A stretch of DNA of 13,047 bases from JBHHZJ01 sp046758005 (GTDB taxonomy: Bacteria > Pseudomonadota > Alphaproteobacteria > Kiloniellales > J153), in assembly GCA_046758005.1 (NCBI GenBank), contig JBHHZJ010000096.1:1-13047 (forward strand). Direction: 5' to 3'. Both the position numbers and the translations under genes were made by a program. Below are positions 1 to 7,337 of the stretch, piece after piece; position 1 is the first letter of the stretch, and the number at the start of each line of letters is the position of its first letter. The notes below the pieces were generated by a model. It was not told the DNA's origin. It was given only the letters and a program-made list of their open reading frames with translations, and ran no database searches.

Positions 1-540
1 GCCTGCAATCCCTGCAATCCCTGCGGCGCCGGCGGCGTCGAACTGACCGATACCGAGGCGGTGAACGTGTACGACTGCCTGATGAAGGAGTTGAAGGCGG
101 CCTACGCCAGGTCGGACAACAAGATCGCCCTGTCGTACATGTCCTGGTCGCGTTACAGCAAGCGGCCGTACGTTTCGGCCACGCACGGCAACCGTTACGT
201 GCAGAACTACGCCAACGACAAGGGGCGGGCCTACGGCGCCTACGAGAAGGCGGGCCGGATGCCGGCCGGCGCCGCGATCGCCAAGGACAGCTTCGCGGTC
301 ACGCCCAACGGCCGGGTGACGGTCGGTCCGCTGTTCACCATGGAAAAGATGCAGGCGGGCTTCAATCCGGACAGCGACGATTGGCGCTATACGATGATCA
401 TGCCGAACGGCTCGGTCTTCGGCACGACCAAGGGCAAGGGCAGCCAGAAGGTGCAGTTCTGCGTCGGCTGTCACATGTCGTTGGGCGAGGATACCGACTC
501 GCTCATGTTCCTGCCGGAGGAATACAGGGTCCAGCATTAG
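1..540 (+). CDS. Cytochrome P460-type c-haem protein, C-terminal part (5' end outside window)
   Basis: The frame is open to the left edge, so the N-terminus, presumably an export signal, is missing; 179 residues are present. The fragment opens with a Cys-Asn-Pro repeat (ACNPCNPCGA, codons 1-30). A globular domain follows with segments typical of the cytochrome P460 family: PYVSATHGNRYVQNYAN, then MPAGAAIAKDSF, GPLFTMEKM, and DWRYTMIMPNG. Near the C-terminus is one c-type haem motif, CVGCH (nt 460-474). P460 proteins are periplasmic haem proteins; characterised members oxidise hydroxylamine or scavenge NO with a Lys-haem cross-link, but many annotated relatives have no known substrate. I cannot identify the cross-linking lysine with certainty. 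The next gene starts 64 nt downstream on the same strand and may be co-transcribed. Family is fairly sure; reaction is unknown. Confidence 0.75.
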   Translation, partial: ACNPCNPCGAGGVELTDTEAVNVYDCLMKELKAAYARSDNKIALSYMSWSRYSKRPYVSATHGNRYVQNYANDKGRAYGAYEKAGRMPAGAAIAKDSFAVTPNGRVTVGPLFTMEKMQAGFNPDSDDWRYTMIMPNGSVFGTTKGKGSQKVQFCVGCHMSLGEDTDSLMFLPEEYRVQH

Positions 541-604
541 GACGCGTTCGCCGGATTTTCGTGAGGAACGCCTCCGCACCCCAGCCAGGAGTCCGGCAAC
601 CGCC

Positions 605-1075
605 ATGAAGCCTTCGAGGGTTCTGGCGGTTGCCGCCTGGCTGACGGTGTCGGCCACCGCCGGGCGGGCCGATTTCGCCGACGGCTTGGCGGCCTTCGAT
701 GCGGGCGACTATCCGGCGGCCTTCGCCGAATGGCGGGCGCTCGCCGAGCAGGGCGACCTCGAGGCGCAGGTCGCGCTTGCCGGCCTCTACCTCTCGGGCC
801 ACGGCACGCGGCCGGACCTGGCCGAGGCGATCCGTTGGTACCGGCGCGCGGCCGAAGGCGGCGACGCCGTGGCGCAGCTCAACCTGGGCGATCTGTACGG
901 CCGCGGCGAGGGCGTGCCGCGCGATCTGGTCGGCGCCTATTTCTGGCTCAGCCTCGCGGCCGAACAGGGCCGCGCCTGGCCCGACCTGCGCCGCCAGGAA
1001 ATCGCCGCGCAGATGACCGCCGCCCAACTGGCCGAAGCCAAGGCGCGACTCGAGGCCTGGCGACAGAGCCACTAG
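605..1075 (+). CDS. Secreted Sel1-repeat (TPR-like) protein
   Basis: 156 residues. A signal peptide spans about residues 1-22 (basic start, hydrophobic core, cleavage likely after GRA). The mature part is built of alpha-helical Sel1 repeats: a degenerate one at about 25-60 (FDAGDYPAAFAEWRALAEQG), a clear one at about 61-96 (AQVALAGLYLSGHG ... EAIRWYRRAAEGG), and another at about 97-130 (AQLNLGDLYGRGEGVPRD ... AYFWLSLAAEQG). Sel1 proteins act as protein-protein scaffolds; a periplasmic location is inferred from the signal. ATG 605 has an AGGAG at 587-591, rather far away (13 nt). It lies 64 nt after the P460 gene, so one transcript is likely, and it ends in a hairpin terminator. No specific partner can be named. 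Confidence 0.8.
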   Translation: MKPSRVLAVAAWLTVSATAGRADFADGLAAFDAGDYPAAFAEWRALAEQGDLEAQVALAGLYLSGHGTRPDLAEAIRWYRRAAEGGDAVAQLNLGDLYGRGEGVPRDLVGAYFWLSLAAEQGRAWPDLRRQEIAAQMTAAQLAEAKARLEAWRQSH

Positions 1076-1083
1076 ATCGCTGT

Positions 1084-1109
1084 CGGCCCGGGTGGGCCGC
1101 CTTGTTTTT
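1084..1109 (+). terminator. Intrinsic terminator after the Sel1 gene
   Basis: The stem is CGGCCC (1084-1089) / GGGCCG (1094-1099) with loop GGGT, followed by CC and a T-rich tract TTGTTTTT (1102-1109). It begins nine bases after the Sel1 stop codon. The last T is the first base of the stop codon of the convergent MFS gene, so the two transcription units are packed end to end. Confidence 0.7.
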
Positions 1110-2272
1110 CAGTTCTCGAGGCGAAGGGCGGCGCGGCGCTCGCGGCGCGCCAGCACGAGCGCGAGCAGCCCGCCGGCCGCGCTCAAGGCCGCCATGGCGG
1201 TGAACGCGCCGCCGCCGAGATCCGCATAGAGCCGGCCGGCGATCAGCATGGCCAGGCCCATGGCGAGGCCGCCGGAGACGGCCGAGTAGAGGGCCTGCGC
1301 GGTGGCCGAGAGGCCCGGGGGCGCGGCCCGGGCGATGAAGTGCATGGCGCCCAGGTGCGCCGCGCCGAAGGTCGCCGCATGCAGGACCTGGACGGCGAGC
1401 AGGGCGGGCAGGGCGGTCGTGGCGCCGAGCACCGCCCAGCGAATCACGCCGGCCGCGCCGGCGGCGAGCAGCAGGCCGACCGGCCCGGCGCGCGCCACGA
1501 CGGGGCCGCTCGCGGCGAACAGCACGACCTCGGCGATCACGCCCTCGGCCCAAAGCCATCCGACGGCCGCCTCGCTCAGGCCCGCCGCCCGCCAGTGTAG
1601 CGCGGAGAAGCCGTAATAGACCGCGTGGCTCGCCTGCAGCAGGCTCGCCGCGCCCAGGAACAGGAGGAAGCGGCGCTCCCTCAGCAGCGCGGTGAGCGCG
1701 CGTCGCCCCGCCGGCGCGGTTTGCGGGCGCCGCCCCGGCAGCGCGAGGGCCGCGGCCACGGTCAGGCCCAACGCGGCGAGGATCAGGACCAGCACGAGAT
1801 CCGGGTCCCGCCCGGTCAGCAAGCGGCCGGCGCCCGCGGTGCCGAGGATGAAGGTGAGCGAGCCCCACAGCCGGATGCGCCCGTAGTCCAGCCGCTCGCG
1901 CGCGACCGCGGCCATGGTCTGGCTCTCGGCCAACGGAATGAGCGCCTGGAAGAACGCGGCGGCGAGCAGAGTGACGCCGAGGATCGGCCAGAACCCGCGC
2001 GCGGCGAAGAAGCCGGCGAAGGCGACGAGCGTCAGGGCGGCGGCCGCGACCAGCACGGCCTTGGCCCGGCCGCTGCGATCGGCGACCTGGGCGATGGCCG
2101 GATTGCTCAGCACCTTGATCCAGGAGGCGAGCGCGAGCAGCAGGCCGATCTCGCCGGCGCCGAGCCCTCTGTGCGCCAGCCACAGCGGCCAGAACGGCAG
2201 GTAGACGCCGAGCGTCAGGAACACCGCGCCGTAATAGGCGGCGTAGCGCGAGGAAAGGGCGCGGGTCGACAT
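1109..2272 (-). CDS. MFS transporter, phenylpropionate-permease (PPP/HcaT-like) family
   Basis: 387 residues with about 12 hydrophobic segments. The N-terminal segment YGAVFLTLGVYLPFWPLWL, the loop VADRSGRAK (about residues 63-71, the MFS motif A position), LDYGRIRLWGS (128-138) and VLHAATFGAAHLGAMHFIA (about 296-314) are hallmarks of the PPP branch that includes E. coli HcaT. Members are inner-membrane proton-coupled symporters; the real substrate cannot be read from sequence, and no phenylpropionate catabolic genes are nearby. I place the start at ATG 2272 because homology begins there; an upstream extension to 2440 is low-complexity and unlike the family. There is no good ribosome-binding site before 2272, but the codon overlaps the stop of a 14-codon upstream ORF (TGATG). 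It is convergent with the Sel1 gene and divergent from the GMC gene. Confidence 0.85.
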   Translation of the reverse strand: MSTRALSSRYAAYYGAVFLTLGVYLPFWPLWLAHRGLGAGEIGLLLALASWIKVLSNPAIAQVADRSGRAKAVLVAAAALTLVAFAGFFAARGFWPILGVTLLAAAFFQALIPLAESQTMAAVARERLDYGRIRLWGSLTFILGTAGAGRLLTGRDPDLVLVLILAALGLTVAAALALPGRRPQTAPAGRRALTALLRERRFLLFLGAASLLQASHAVYYGFSALHWRAAGLSEAAVGWLWAEGVIAEVVLFAASGPVVARAGPVGLLLAAGAAGVIRWAVLGATTALPALLAVQVLHAATFGAAHLGAMHFIARAAPPGLSATAQALYSAVSGGLAMGLAMLIAGRLYADLGGGAFTAMAALSAAGGLLALVLARRERRAALRLEN

Positions 2273-2316
2273 CACCGGCCCGGCAAGGGGGCCGCGGATT
2301 CGAGGCGCTCGGTCAT
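2272..2316 (-). other. Possible 14-codon upstream ORF coupled to the MFS start
   Basis: ATG at 2316 opens MTERLESAAPLPGR and stops with TGA whose last base is the A of the MFS ATG (TGATG). Such overlap permits translational coupling and could explain why the MFS start lacks a Shine-Dalgarno. The upstream ATG itself has only a weak G-rich sequence before it, so this may be chance. Confidence 0.2.
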
Positions 2317-2475
2317 GGCCCCGGTATAGCCCGGCGCGCGCCAAGCGCAAGCACGGGCCGCAAACGCCGGGCGCGCCTTGAGCGGCCGGCCCTGCCGGTG
2401 CTAATGATCGCGCTCGGACCGGTGGCGCGGCGCGCGCCACGTTGGTCCGCGGCGGACGCAGGGGAGGCAGGCGAG
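2273..2475. promoter_or_regulatory. Divergent intergenic region between MFS and GMC genes
   Basis: About 200 bases separate the two divergent starts, so promoters for both must lie here. I see no convincing -35/-10 pair. The only clear signal is GGGGAGG at 2461-2467, the ribosome-binding site for the GMC start at 2476. Confidence 0.4.
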
Positions 2476-4098
2476 GTGTCGAGCGAACGCGAACAAAGCC
2501 TCGGCGAGTTCGATTACGTGATCGTGGGCGCCGGATCGGCGGGCTGCGTGCTGGCGAACCGGCTTTCCGCCGCGCCGGACCAGCGGGTCCTGCTGCTCGA
2601 GGCCGGGGGACGCGACAGCTATTTCTGGGTCCACGTGCCCATCGGCTACCTCTACACCATGAACAATCCGCGCACGGACTGGTGCTTCCGGACCGAGGCG
2701 GAGGAAGGGCTGAACGGCCGTGCCTTGGCCTATCCCCGGGGCCGTGTGCTCGGCGGCTGTTCCTCGATCAACGGCATGATCTACATGCGCGGCCAGGCGC
2801 GCGACTACGATCACTGGCGCCAGCTCGGCAACGCGGGCTGGGGCTGGGACGACGTGCTGCCCTATTTCAAGCGCTCGGAGGACTACCACGGCGGCGCCGA
2901 CGAGGCGCACGGCGCCGGCGGCGAATGGCGCGTGGAGGAGATGCGCCTGACGTGGGAGATCCTCGACGCCTTCCGCGAGGCGGCCGCGGAGGTCGGCATC
3001 CCCAAGGTCGACGACTTCAACCGGGGCGACAACGAGGGGTGCGGCTACTTCCACGTCAACCAGAAGCGCGGCGTGCGCTGGAACACCTCAAAGGCGTTCC
3101 TGCGCCCGGTCATGAGCCGGCCGAACCTGATCGTGCTGACCGGCGCCCAGGCCAAGCGGCTGTGCTTCGATGGCCGACGGGCGACCGGCGTGGAGATCCG
3201 GCGCGAGGGCGCGGACGCCGTCGTGCGCGCCCGGCGCGAGGTGATCCTGGCCAGCGGCGCGATCGGTTCGCCCCAGCTGCTTCAGATTTCCGGGGTCGGC
3301 CCCGGCGATCTCTTGCAGGGGCACGGAATTCCCGTCGTCCACGAGCTGAAGGGTGTCGGCGAAAATCTGCAGGACCACCTGCAGGTGCGGCTCGCCTACA
3401 AGGTCCGCAACACGAGGACGATGAACGAGCGGGCGAACAGCCTGATCGGACGGGTCGGCATGGGCCTCGAGTACTTCCTGTTCCGGCGCGGACCGTTGAC
3501 GATGGCGCCCAGCCAGTTGGGCGCCTTCGCCAAATCGGACTCCTCCCGCGAGACGCCGAACCTGGAGTATCACGTCCAGCCGCTGACGCTCGATAAGTTC
3601 GGCGAGCCGCTGCACTCCTTCCCGGCGTTCACCGCCTCGGTGAGCAACCTGCGGCCGGAGAGCCGGGGCACCGTGCGGATCAAGACCCCCGATCCCTTCG
3701 CCGCGCCGGCGATCAAGCCGAACTACCTGACCACGCCGGCCGACCGCGCGGTCGCGGCCGACGCGATCCGCCTGACCCGGCGCATCTGCGCGGCCCCGGC
3801 GCTCGCCCGCTTCGCGCCCGAGGAGTTCAAGCCCGGGCCGCACCTCCAGACGGACGAGGACCTGGCCAAGGCGGCGGGCGACATCGGGACCACGATTTTC
3901 CACCCGGTCGGGACGGCGAAGATGGGCCGCGACGACCTGGCCGTGGTCGACGAACGGCTGCGGGTGCACGGGCTCGAAGGCCTGCGCGTGGTGGACGCCT
4001 CGGTCATGCCGACCATCACCTCGGGCAACACCAACGCGCCGACGATCATGATCGCCGAGAAGGCCTGCGACATGATCGTGGAAGACCGGCGCGGTTAG
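2476..4098 (+). CDS. GMC-family FAD-dependent oxidoreductase (choline/alcohol dehydrogenase type)
   Basis: 540 residues from GTG 2476, the usual family length. I chose this start because GGGGAGG sits 8 nt upstream and the FAD-binding strand follows shortly; an open frame reaches back to 2398 but adds only low-complexity residues. The dinucleotide-binding motif VIVGAGSAGC is at about 15-24. GMC signature 1 (PRGRVLGGCSSINGMIYM) is at 87-104 and signature 2 (GAIGSPQLLQISGVGP) at 261-276. The C-terminal domain holds HPVGTAKMG, with the presumed catalytic His at 476, and SGNTNAPT, with Asn 520 as its likely partner. Members oxidise an alcohol to an aldehyde using FAD; choline, polyethylene glycol and aliphatic alcohols are all known substrates. 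No betaine-aldehyde dehydrogenase neighbour is present, so betA is not assigned. No signal peptide: cytoplasmic or membrane-associated. Confidence 0.9.
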   Translation: MSSEREQSLGEFDYVIVGAGSAGCVLANRLSAAPDQRVLLLEAGGRDSYFWVHVPIGYLYTMNNPRTDWCFRTEAEEGLNGRALAYPRGRVLGGCSSINGMIYMRGQARDYDHWRQLGNAGWGWDDVLPYFKRSEDYHGGADEAHGAGGEWRVEEMRLTWEILDAFREAAAEVGIPKVDDFNRGDNEGCGYFHVNQKRGVRWNTSKAFLRPVMSRPNLIVLTGAQAKRLCFDGRRATGVEIRREGADAVVRARREVILASGAIGSPQLLQISGVGPGDLLQGHGIPVVHELKGVGENLQDHLQVRLAYKVRNTRTMNERANSLIGRVGMGLEYFLFRRGPLTMAPSQLGAFAKSDSSRETPNLEYHVQPLTLDKFGEPLHSFPAFTASVSNLRPESRGTVRIKTPDPFAAPAIKPNYLTTPADRAVAADAIRLTRRICAAPALARFAPEEFKPGPHLQTDEDLAKAAGDIGTTIFHPVGTAKMGRDDLAVVDERLRVHGLEGLRVVDASVMPTITSGNTNAPTIMIAEKACDMIVEDRRG

Positions 4099-4160
4099 CC
4101 GCAGTCCCCCTTACGGGAGCAACCGCGGAGCGTGGGACGCGGTGGGTTGCGCACCCGGCT

Positions 4161-4191
4161 GCCGCCGGCGGCCCGGCGGGCCGCCGGCGGC
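4161..4191. terminator. Strong GC hairpin between convergent genes
   Basis: A perfect 14-bp inverted repeat, left arm 4161-4174 (GCCGCCGGCGGCCC) and right arm 4178-4191, with a 3-nt loop GGC. It lies between the convergent GMC gene (ends 4098) and the small secreted protein gene (ends 4219). There is no T tract on either strand, so it is not a classical intrinsic terminator. It may block transcripts from both sides or protect 3' ends. Confidence 0.4.
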
Positions 4192-4218
4192 GTTGCGGGC
4201 TACGGCCGTGATCGACGC

Positions 4219-4644
4219 TCAGTCGACCTGCAACGTGCCGCTCAGCGGCCCGACCACGACGCTCTCCCCACCGTCAAGCATGGGGAAATTGCCCGGGAAC
4301 TGGGTCGCAGGGTCGTCCACGCCGGCCTCGAAGTTGCTGTCGAAGTTGATGTCTCCGATGCCGAACTGGTCGACGACGACCTTGCCCACGACCGTGTTCG
4401 CGACGCTCACGTCGAACATCTGGCCCGGCGTGAAGCCCTGGATCTCGGCGGAAAACCGGCGCCGGTCCCCCCGGTCACGAAAATCGGCGGTGCCGCTGAT
4501 GTCGCCGGGCCCGCCGCTCAGCGCGGCGCGCAAGCGCAACTCGTTGCCGCCGCCTGCCCGGGCCGTGCCGGCGGACATCAGCATCGCGAGCGCCAAGGCC
4601 ACCGCGGCGCCCTTGAGAGGTAGTCCCAATTTTCTGTCAAGCAT
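4219..4644 (-). CDS. Small secreted beta-rich protein of unknown function
   Basis: 141 residues. ATG 4644 is preceded by AAAGGAAAAGGAAC, a purine-rich ribosome-binding site. Residues 1-30 are a signal peptide (MLDRKLGLPLKGAAVALALA, cleavage likely after ARA). The mature part reads like a single beta-sandwich domain: ELRLRAALSGGPGDISGTAD, then RRRFSAEIQGFTPGQMFDVS, alternating strands to about residue 100, and a conserved-looking end FPMLDGGESVVVGPLSGTLQ. The alternating pattern and the 'GxADFRxRGxRRRF' style recall CHRD-like or calycin-like exported domains, but I do not firmly recognise a family. There are no cysteines, so no disulfides or lipobox. It is transcribed alone, convergent with the GMC gene and about 170 nt downstream of livF. 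Confidence 0.65.
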   Translation of the reverse strand: MLDRKLGLPLKGAAVALALAMLMSAGTARAGGGNELRLRAALSGGPGDISGTADFRDRGDRRRFSAEIQGFTPGQMFDVSVANTVVGKVVVDQFGIGDINFDSNFEAGVDDPATQFPGNFPMLDGGESVVVGPLSGTLQVD

Positions 4645-4687
4645 GTCGTTGTTCCTTTTCCTTTGTAACCACGGCATTCCTTCCCCC

Positions 4688-4704
4688 CTGGCGCACGGCG
4701 CCAG
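4688..4704. promoter_or_regulatory. Short inverted repeat upstream of the small secreted protein gene
   Basis: Perfect 7-bp arms CTGGCGC (4688-4694) and GCGCCAG (4698-4704) with a 3-nt spacer. It lies 44 bases before the ATG at 4644, in the leader or promoter of that gene. It could be an operator or a leader hairpin; no T tract follows on either strand. Confidence 0.25.
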
Positions 4705-4814
4705 ATCCGAGGGATGCACTCGTTACAACACGCCGGATCGGGATTTCTTTCCCGGCCACCGCGCATTCGGGCGATTTTTGTTAATGGAGGCTCCGGGAAA
4801 CCCGGCCGGAGGGG

Positions 4815-5519
4815 CTACAGACCGAGGTACCGTTCGCGCAGGCCCGGGTCGGCCGCCAGCTCGGCGGAGGTGCCGGTCCACACCGCGCGGCCCTTCTCGA
4901 TGATGGCGTGCCGGTCGGCGATGCGGGTAAGCGCGGCGACGTTCTTGTCGATGACCAGGATCGCCTGGCCGGCGCGCTTGAGCGCTTCCAGCGTGCGCCA
5001 GATTTCGGCGCGCACCAGCGGCGCCAGCCCCTCCGTCGCCTCGTCGAGGATCAGCAGCGCGGGGTTGGTCATGAGCGCCCGGCCGATCGCCAGCATCTGC
5101 TGCTCGCCGCCGGAGAGCTGGTCGCCGTAGCCGGCCAAGCGTTCGCGCAGCGCGGGGAAGAGGTCCAGCACCCGCTCCAGCGTCCAGGCCCGCCCCGCGC
5201 CGTCGCCGGGCGCGCGCGCGGTGGCGACCAGGTTCTCGCGTACGGTCAGGTTGGGGAAGACCTGGCGCCCCTCGGGCACGAGCCCGAGGCCGGCGCGGGC
5301 CACCGCGTAGGGCGCCAGGCCGGTGATGTCCCGTTCGCGGAACCGAACCCGCCCCGCGCGCGGCCTGACCAGGCCCATGATCGAGCGCACGGTCGTGGTC
5401 TTGCCCATGCCGTTGCGGCCGAGCAGGGTGACCACCTCGCCGGCGCCGACCGCCAGATCCATGCCGAACAGGACCTGGCTGTCGCCGTAGAAGGTCTCCA
5501 GCCCCTCGACGCGCAGCAT
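4815..5519 (-). CDS. livF: Branched-chain amino acid (HAAT) ABC importer ATPase LivF
   Basis: 234 residues, the normal LivF size. Walker A GRNGMGKT is at 34-41, LVPEGRQVFPNLTVRENL (80-97) is a LivF hallmark, the ABC signature LSGGEQ is at 135-140, and Walker B LLILDE at 155-160 is followed by ATEGLAP. At the H-loop position, where LivF normally has Gln (VEQN), this protein reads VIDKN with Lys 192. It pairs with LivG at the cytoplasmic face of the LivHM channel and hydrolyses ATP to drive uptake. The ATG overlaps the livG stop by one base (TGATG), and GAGGAGG lies 10 nt upstream, inside livG. It is the last gene of the operon; a GC hairpin with an imperfect tail follows its stop, without a clear T tract. 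Confidence 0.92.
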   Translation of the reverse strand: MLRVEGLETFYGDSQVLFGMDLAVGAGEVVTLLGRNGMGKTTTVRSIMGLVRPRAGRVRFRERDITGLAPYAVARAGLGLVPEGRQVFPNLTVRENLVATARAPGDGAGRAWTLERVLDLFPALRERLAGYGDQLSGGEQQMLAIGRALMTNPALLILDEATEGLAPLVRAEIWRTLEALKRAGQAILVIDKNVAALTRIADRHAIIEKGRAVWTGTSAELAADPGLRERYLGL

Positions 5520-6274
5520 CAGACCCCGTCCTCCTCGCCCAGATAGGCGCGGCGCACGGCCGGGTCGGCGCGCACCGCCGCCGGTGCGCCGGTGGCGATC
5601 ACCCGGCCGTAGACCATCACGCTGATCCGGTCGGCGAGCGCGAACACCGCGTCCATGTCGTGCTCGACCAGCAGCATGGCGACCTCGCCCTTGAGGCCGG
5701 CGAGCAGCGCGACCATGCGCGCGCCGTCCTCGCGGCCCATGCCGGCCGTGGGCTCGTCGAGCAGGAGCAGGCGCGGCCGGGTGGCGAGCGCCATCGCGAG
5801 CTCGAGCTGGCGCTGCTCGCCGTGGGCGAGCGCCGCGGCGCGGACCTCGGCGCGCGCGGCCAGCCCGACGCGGTCGAGAACCTCTTGCGCGGGCGCGCGC
5901 AGGGCCGCCTCGGCGCGCGCGGGGGCCCAGAACCGGAAGCTGTGCCCGGCGTGCGCCTGGACCGCCAGCGCCACGTTGTCGAGCGCGCTCAGGCGCGGGA
6001 ACACGCTCGTCACCTGGAACGAGCGGGCGATGCCCAGCGCCGCGCGCGCCGGCGCCGGCAGGCCGGTCACCTCGCGCCCGGCGAAGGCGATCCGCCCGGC
6101 GTCGGGGCGGACCTCGCCGGAGAGCTGCCCGATCAACGTGGTCTTGCCGGCGCCGTTCGGACCGATGATCGCGTGGACCTCGCCCTCGGGGATGTCGAGG
6201 CCGACGCCGTCGCACGCGACCACCGCGCCGAAGGCCTTGGACAGGCCGGCGACCCGAAGCAGGGGCTCAGGCAC
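5519..6274 (-). CDS. livG: Branched-chain amino acid (HAAT) ABC importer ATPase LivG
   Basis: 251 residues. Walker A GPNGAGKT is at 38-45, the Q-loop lies in RSFQVTSVFP (84-93), the signature is a degenerate LAHGEQRQ at 149-156 (S replaced by A, as in many LivG-type proteins), Walker B LLLLDEPTAGM at 169-179, and the H-loop His 205 is in VEHDM. It is the second ATPase of the importer. The start is GTG 6274, which overlaps the livM stop by 8 bases; GGAG lies 7 nt upstream. The short C-terminal tail ends YLGEEDGV, and the stop overlaps livF. Tight overlaps imply translational coupling and equal subunit supply. Confidence 0.92.
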   Translation of the reverse strand: MPEPLLRVAGLSKAFGAVVACDGVGLDIPEGEVHAIIGPNGAGKTTLIGQLSGEVRPDAGRIAFAGREVTGLPAPARAALGIARSFQVTSVFPRLSALDNVALAVQAHAGHSFRFWAPARAEAALRAPAQEVLDRVGLAARAEVRAAALAHGEQRQLELAMALATRPRLLLLDEPTAGMGREDGARMVALLAGLKGEVAMLLVEHDMDAVFALADRISVMVYGRVIATGAPAAVRADPAVRRAYLGEEDGV

Positions 6275-7250
6275 CGCCGCGCTCCGGCCGCTCGACCAGG
6301 CCCCACAGGCCCTGCTTGGCGTACAGCACGGCGAGCACGAGCAGCGGCCCGAGCACGATCATCCAGTGCTCGGTCCATTGCGACAGCACCTCCTCGAGGA
6401 CGAGGAAGGCGACCGCTCCGGCGACCGGCCCGTACAGCGTGCCCATGCCGCCCAGGACGACCACGACCAGGATCTCGCCGGATCGCTGCCAGCCGAGGAA
6501 CGCGGGGCTGACGAACTCGGTGTGGTTGGCGATCAGCGCGCCGGCCAGCCCCGCGACCGCGCCGGAGATCACGAAGGTGGCCAGTTTGTACCGGTACGTG
6601 GGGAAGCCGAGCGCGCGCATGCGCCGCTCGTTCTCGCGGATGCCGCAGAGCACCATGCCGAAGCGCGACACGACCAGCCGCGACTTCAGATACAGCACCG
6701 CGAGGAGCAGAACCAGGACCAGGTAGTAGAACTGCGCGTCGTCGCCGAGGTCGAGCGGCCCCGCGCGCGACCGGGCCCACAGGCTCAGCCCGTCGTCGCC
6801 GCCGTAGGCCTCGAGCGAGACGAAGAAGAAGAACAGCATCTGCGCGAAGGCGAGCGTGATCATGATGAAGTACAGCCCGCTCGTGCGCAGGCAGATCGCG
6901 CCGACGGCGAGCGCGAGCAGGCCGGCCACCAGCATCGCCGCCGGCCAGGCGAGAAGCGCGCTCTCGGTGCCGGGGATCTCGAGCGGCCAGGCGATGAGCG
7001 GCTCGCCCAGGGTTGCGTGGTGGCCGAGGATCGCCACGACGTAGGCGCCGGTGCCGAAGAAGGCGGCGTGGCCGAAGCTGACCATGCCGCCGTAGCCGAG
7101 GATCAGGTTCAGGCTCAGGCCGGCCAGCCCCAGGATGAGAATCCGCGTGGCGATGGCGACCGTGTACTCCAGGCCGAGCGTGGCCGCCAGCCCCGGCAGC
7201 AGCAGCGCGAGCGCCAGGGCGGCGAACAGGATCGCGCGCCTAGCCGTCAT
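6267..7250 (-). CDS. livM: Branched-chain amino acid (HAAT) ABC importer permease LivM
   Basis: 327 residues from ATG 7250. The LivM core motif LSLNLILGYGGMVSFGHAAFFGTGAYV is recognisable in pieces: LILGYGGMVSFGHAAF lies about residues 48-63. Later segments include GLYFIMITLAFAQMLFFFF, GIRENERRMRALGFPTYRYK (the cytoplasmic loop that contacts the ATPases) and LGGMGTLYGPVAGA. About eight to ten membrane helices are expected. A GTG at 7337 directly after the livH stop is in frame but would add a polar, proline-rich stretch, so ATG 7250 is preferred. No strong ribosome-binding site precedes it; a small hairpin (7266-7288) sits just upstream. It forms the channel with LivH. Confidence 0.9.
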   Translation of the reverse strand: MTARRAILFAALALALLLPGLAATLGLEYTVAIATRILILGLAGLSLNLILGYGGMVSFGHAAFFGTGAYVVAILGHHATLGEPLIAWPLEIPGTESALLAWPAAMLVAGLLALAVGAICLRTSGLYFIMITLAFAQMLFFFFVSLEAYGGDDGLSLWARSRAGPLDLGDDAQFYYLVLVLLLAVLYLKSRLVVSRFGMVLCGIRENERRMRALGFPTYRYKLATFVISGAVAGLAGALIANHTEFVSPAFLGWQRSGEILVVVVLGGMGTLYGPVAGAVAFLVLEEVLSQWTEHWMIVLGPLLVLAVLYAKQGLWGLVERPERGGA

Positions 7251-7265
7251 GGCCCAGCACGTGAC

Positions 7266-7288
7266 GTCCACCGGGGCCCGAGGTGGAC
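7266..7288 (-). promoter_or_regulatory. Hairpin in the livH-livM gap
   Basis: Arms GTCCACC (7266-7272) and GGTGGAC (7282-7288), 9-nt loop, 15 nt before the livM ATG and within the only sizeable gap (87 nt) of the operon. It could tune mRNA stability or livM translation, but no T tract supports termination. Confidence 0.3.
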
Positions 7289-7337
7289 CCGGCCCTGCCC
7301 ACGCGGACCCCGCGGGCAACGAACTGAATTTCCGCAC

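Noticed and set aside
948..2183. Large - strand frame overlapping the MFS and Sel1 genes
   Set aside because: Its translation is Arg/Ala/Gly low complexity with no motif, while another frame gives a complete MFS transporter.
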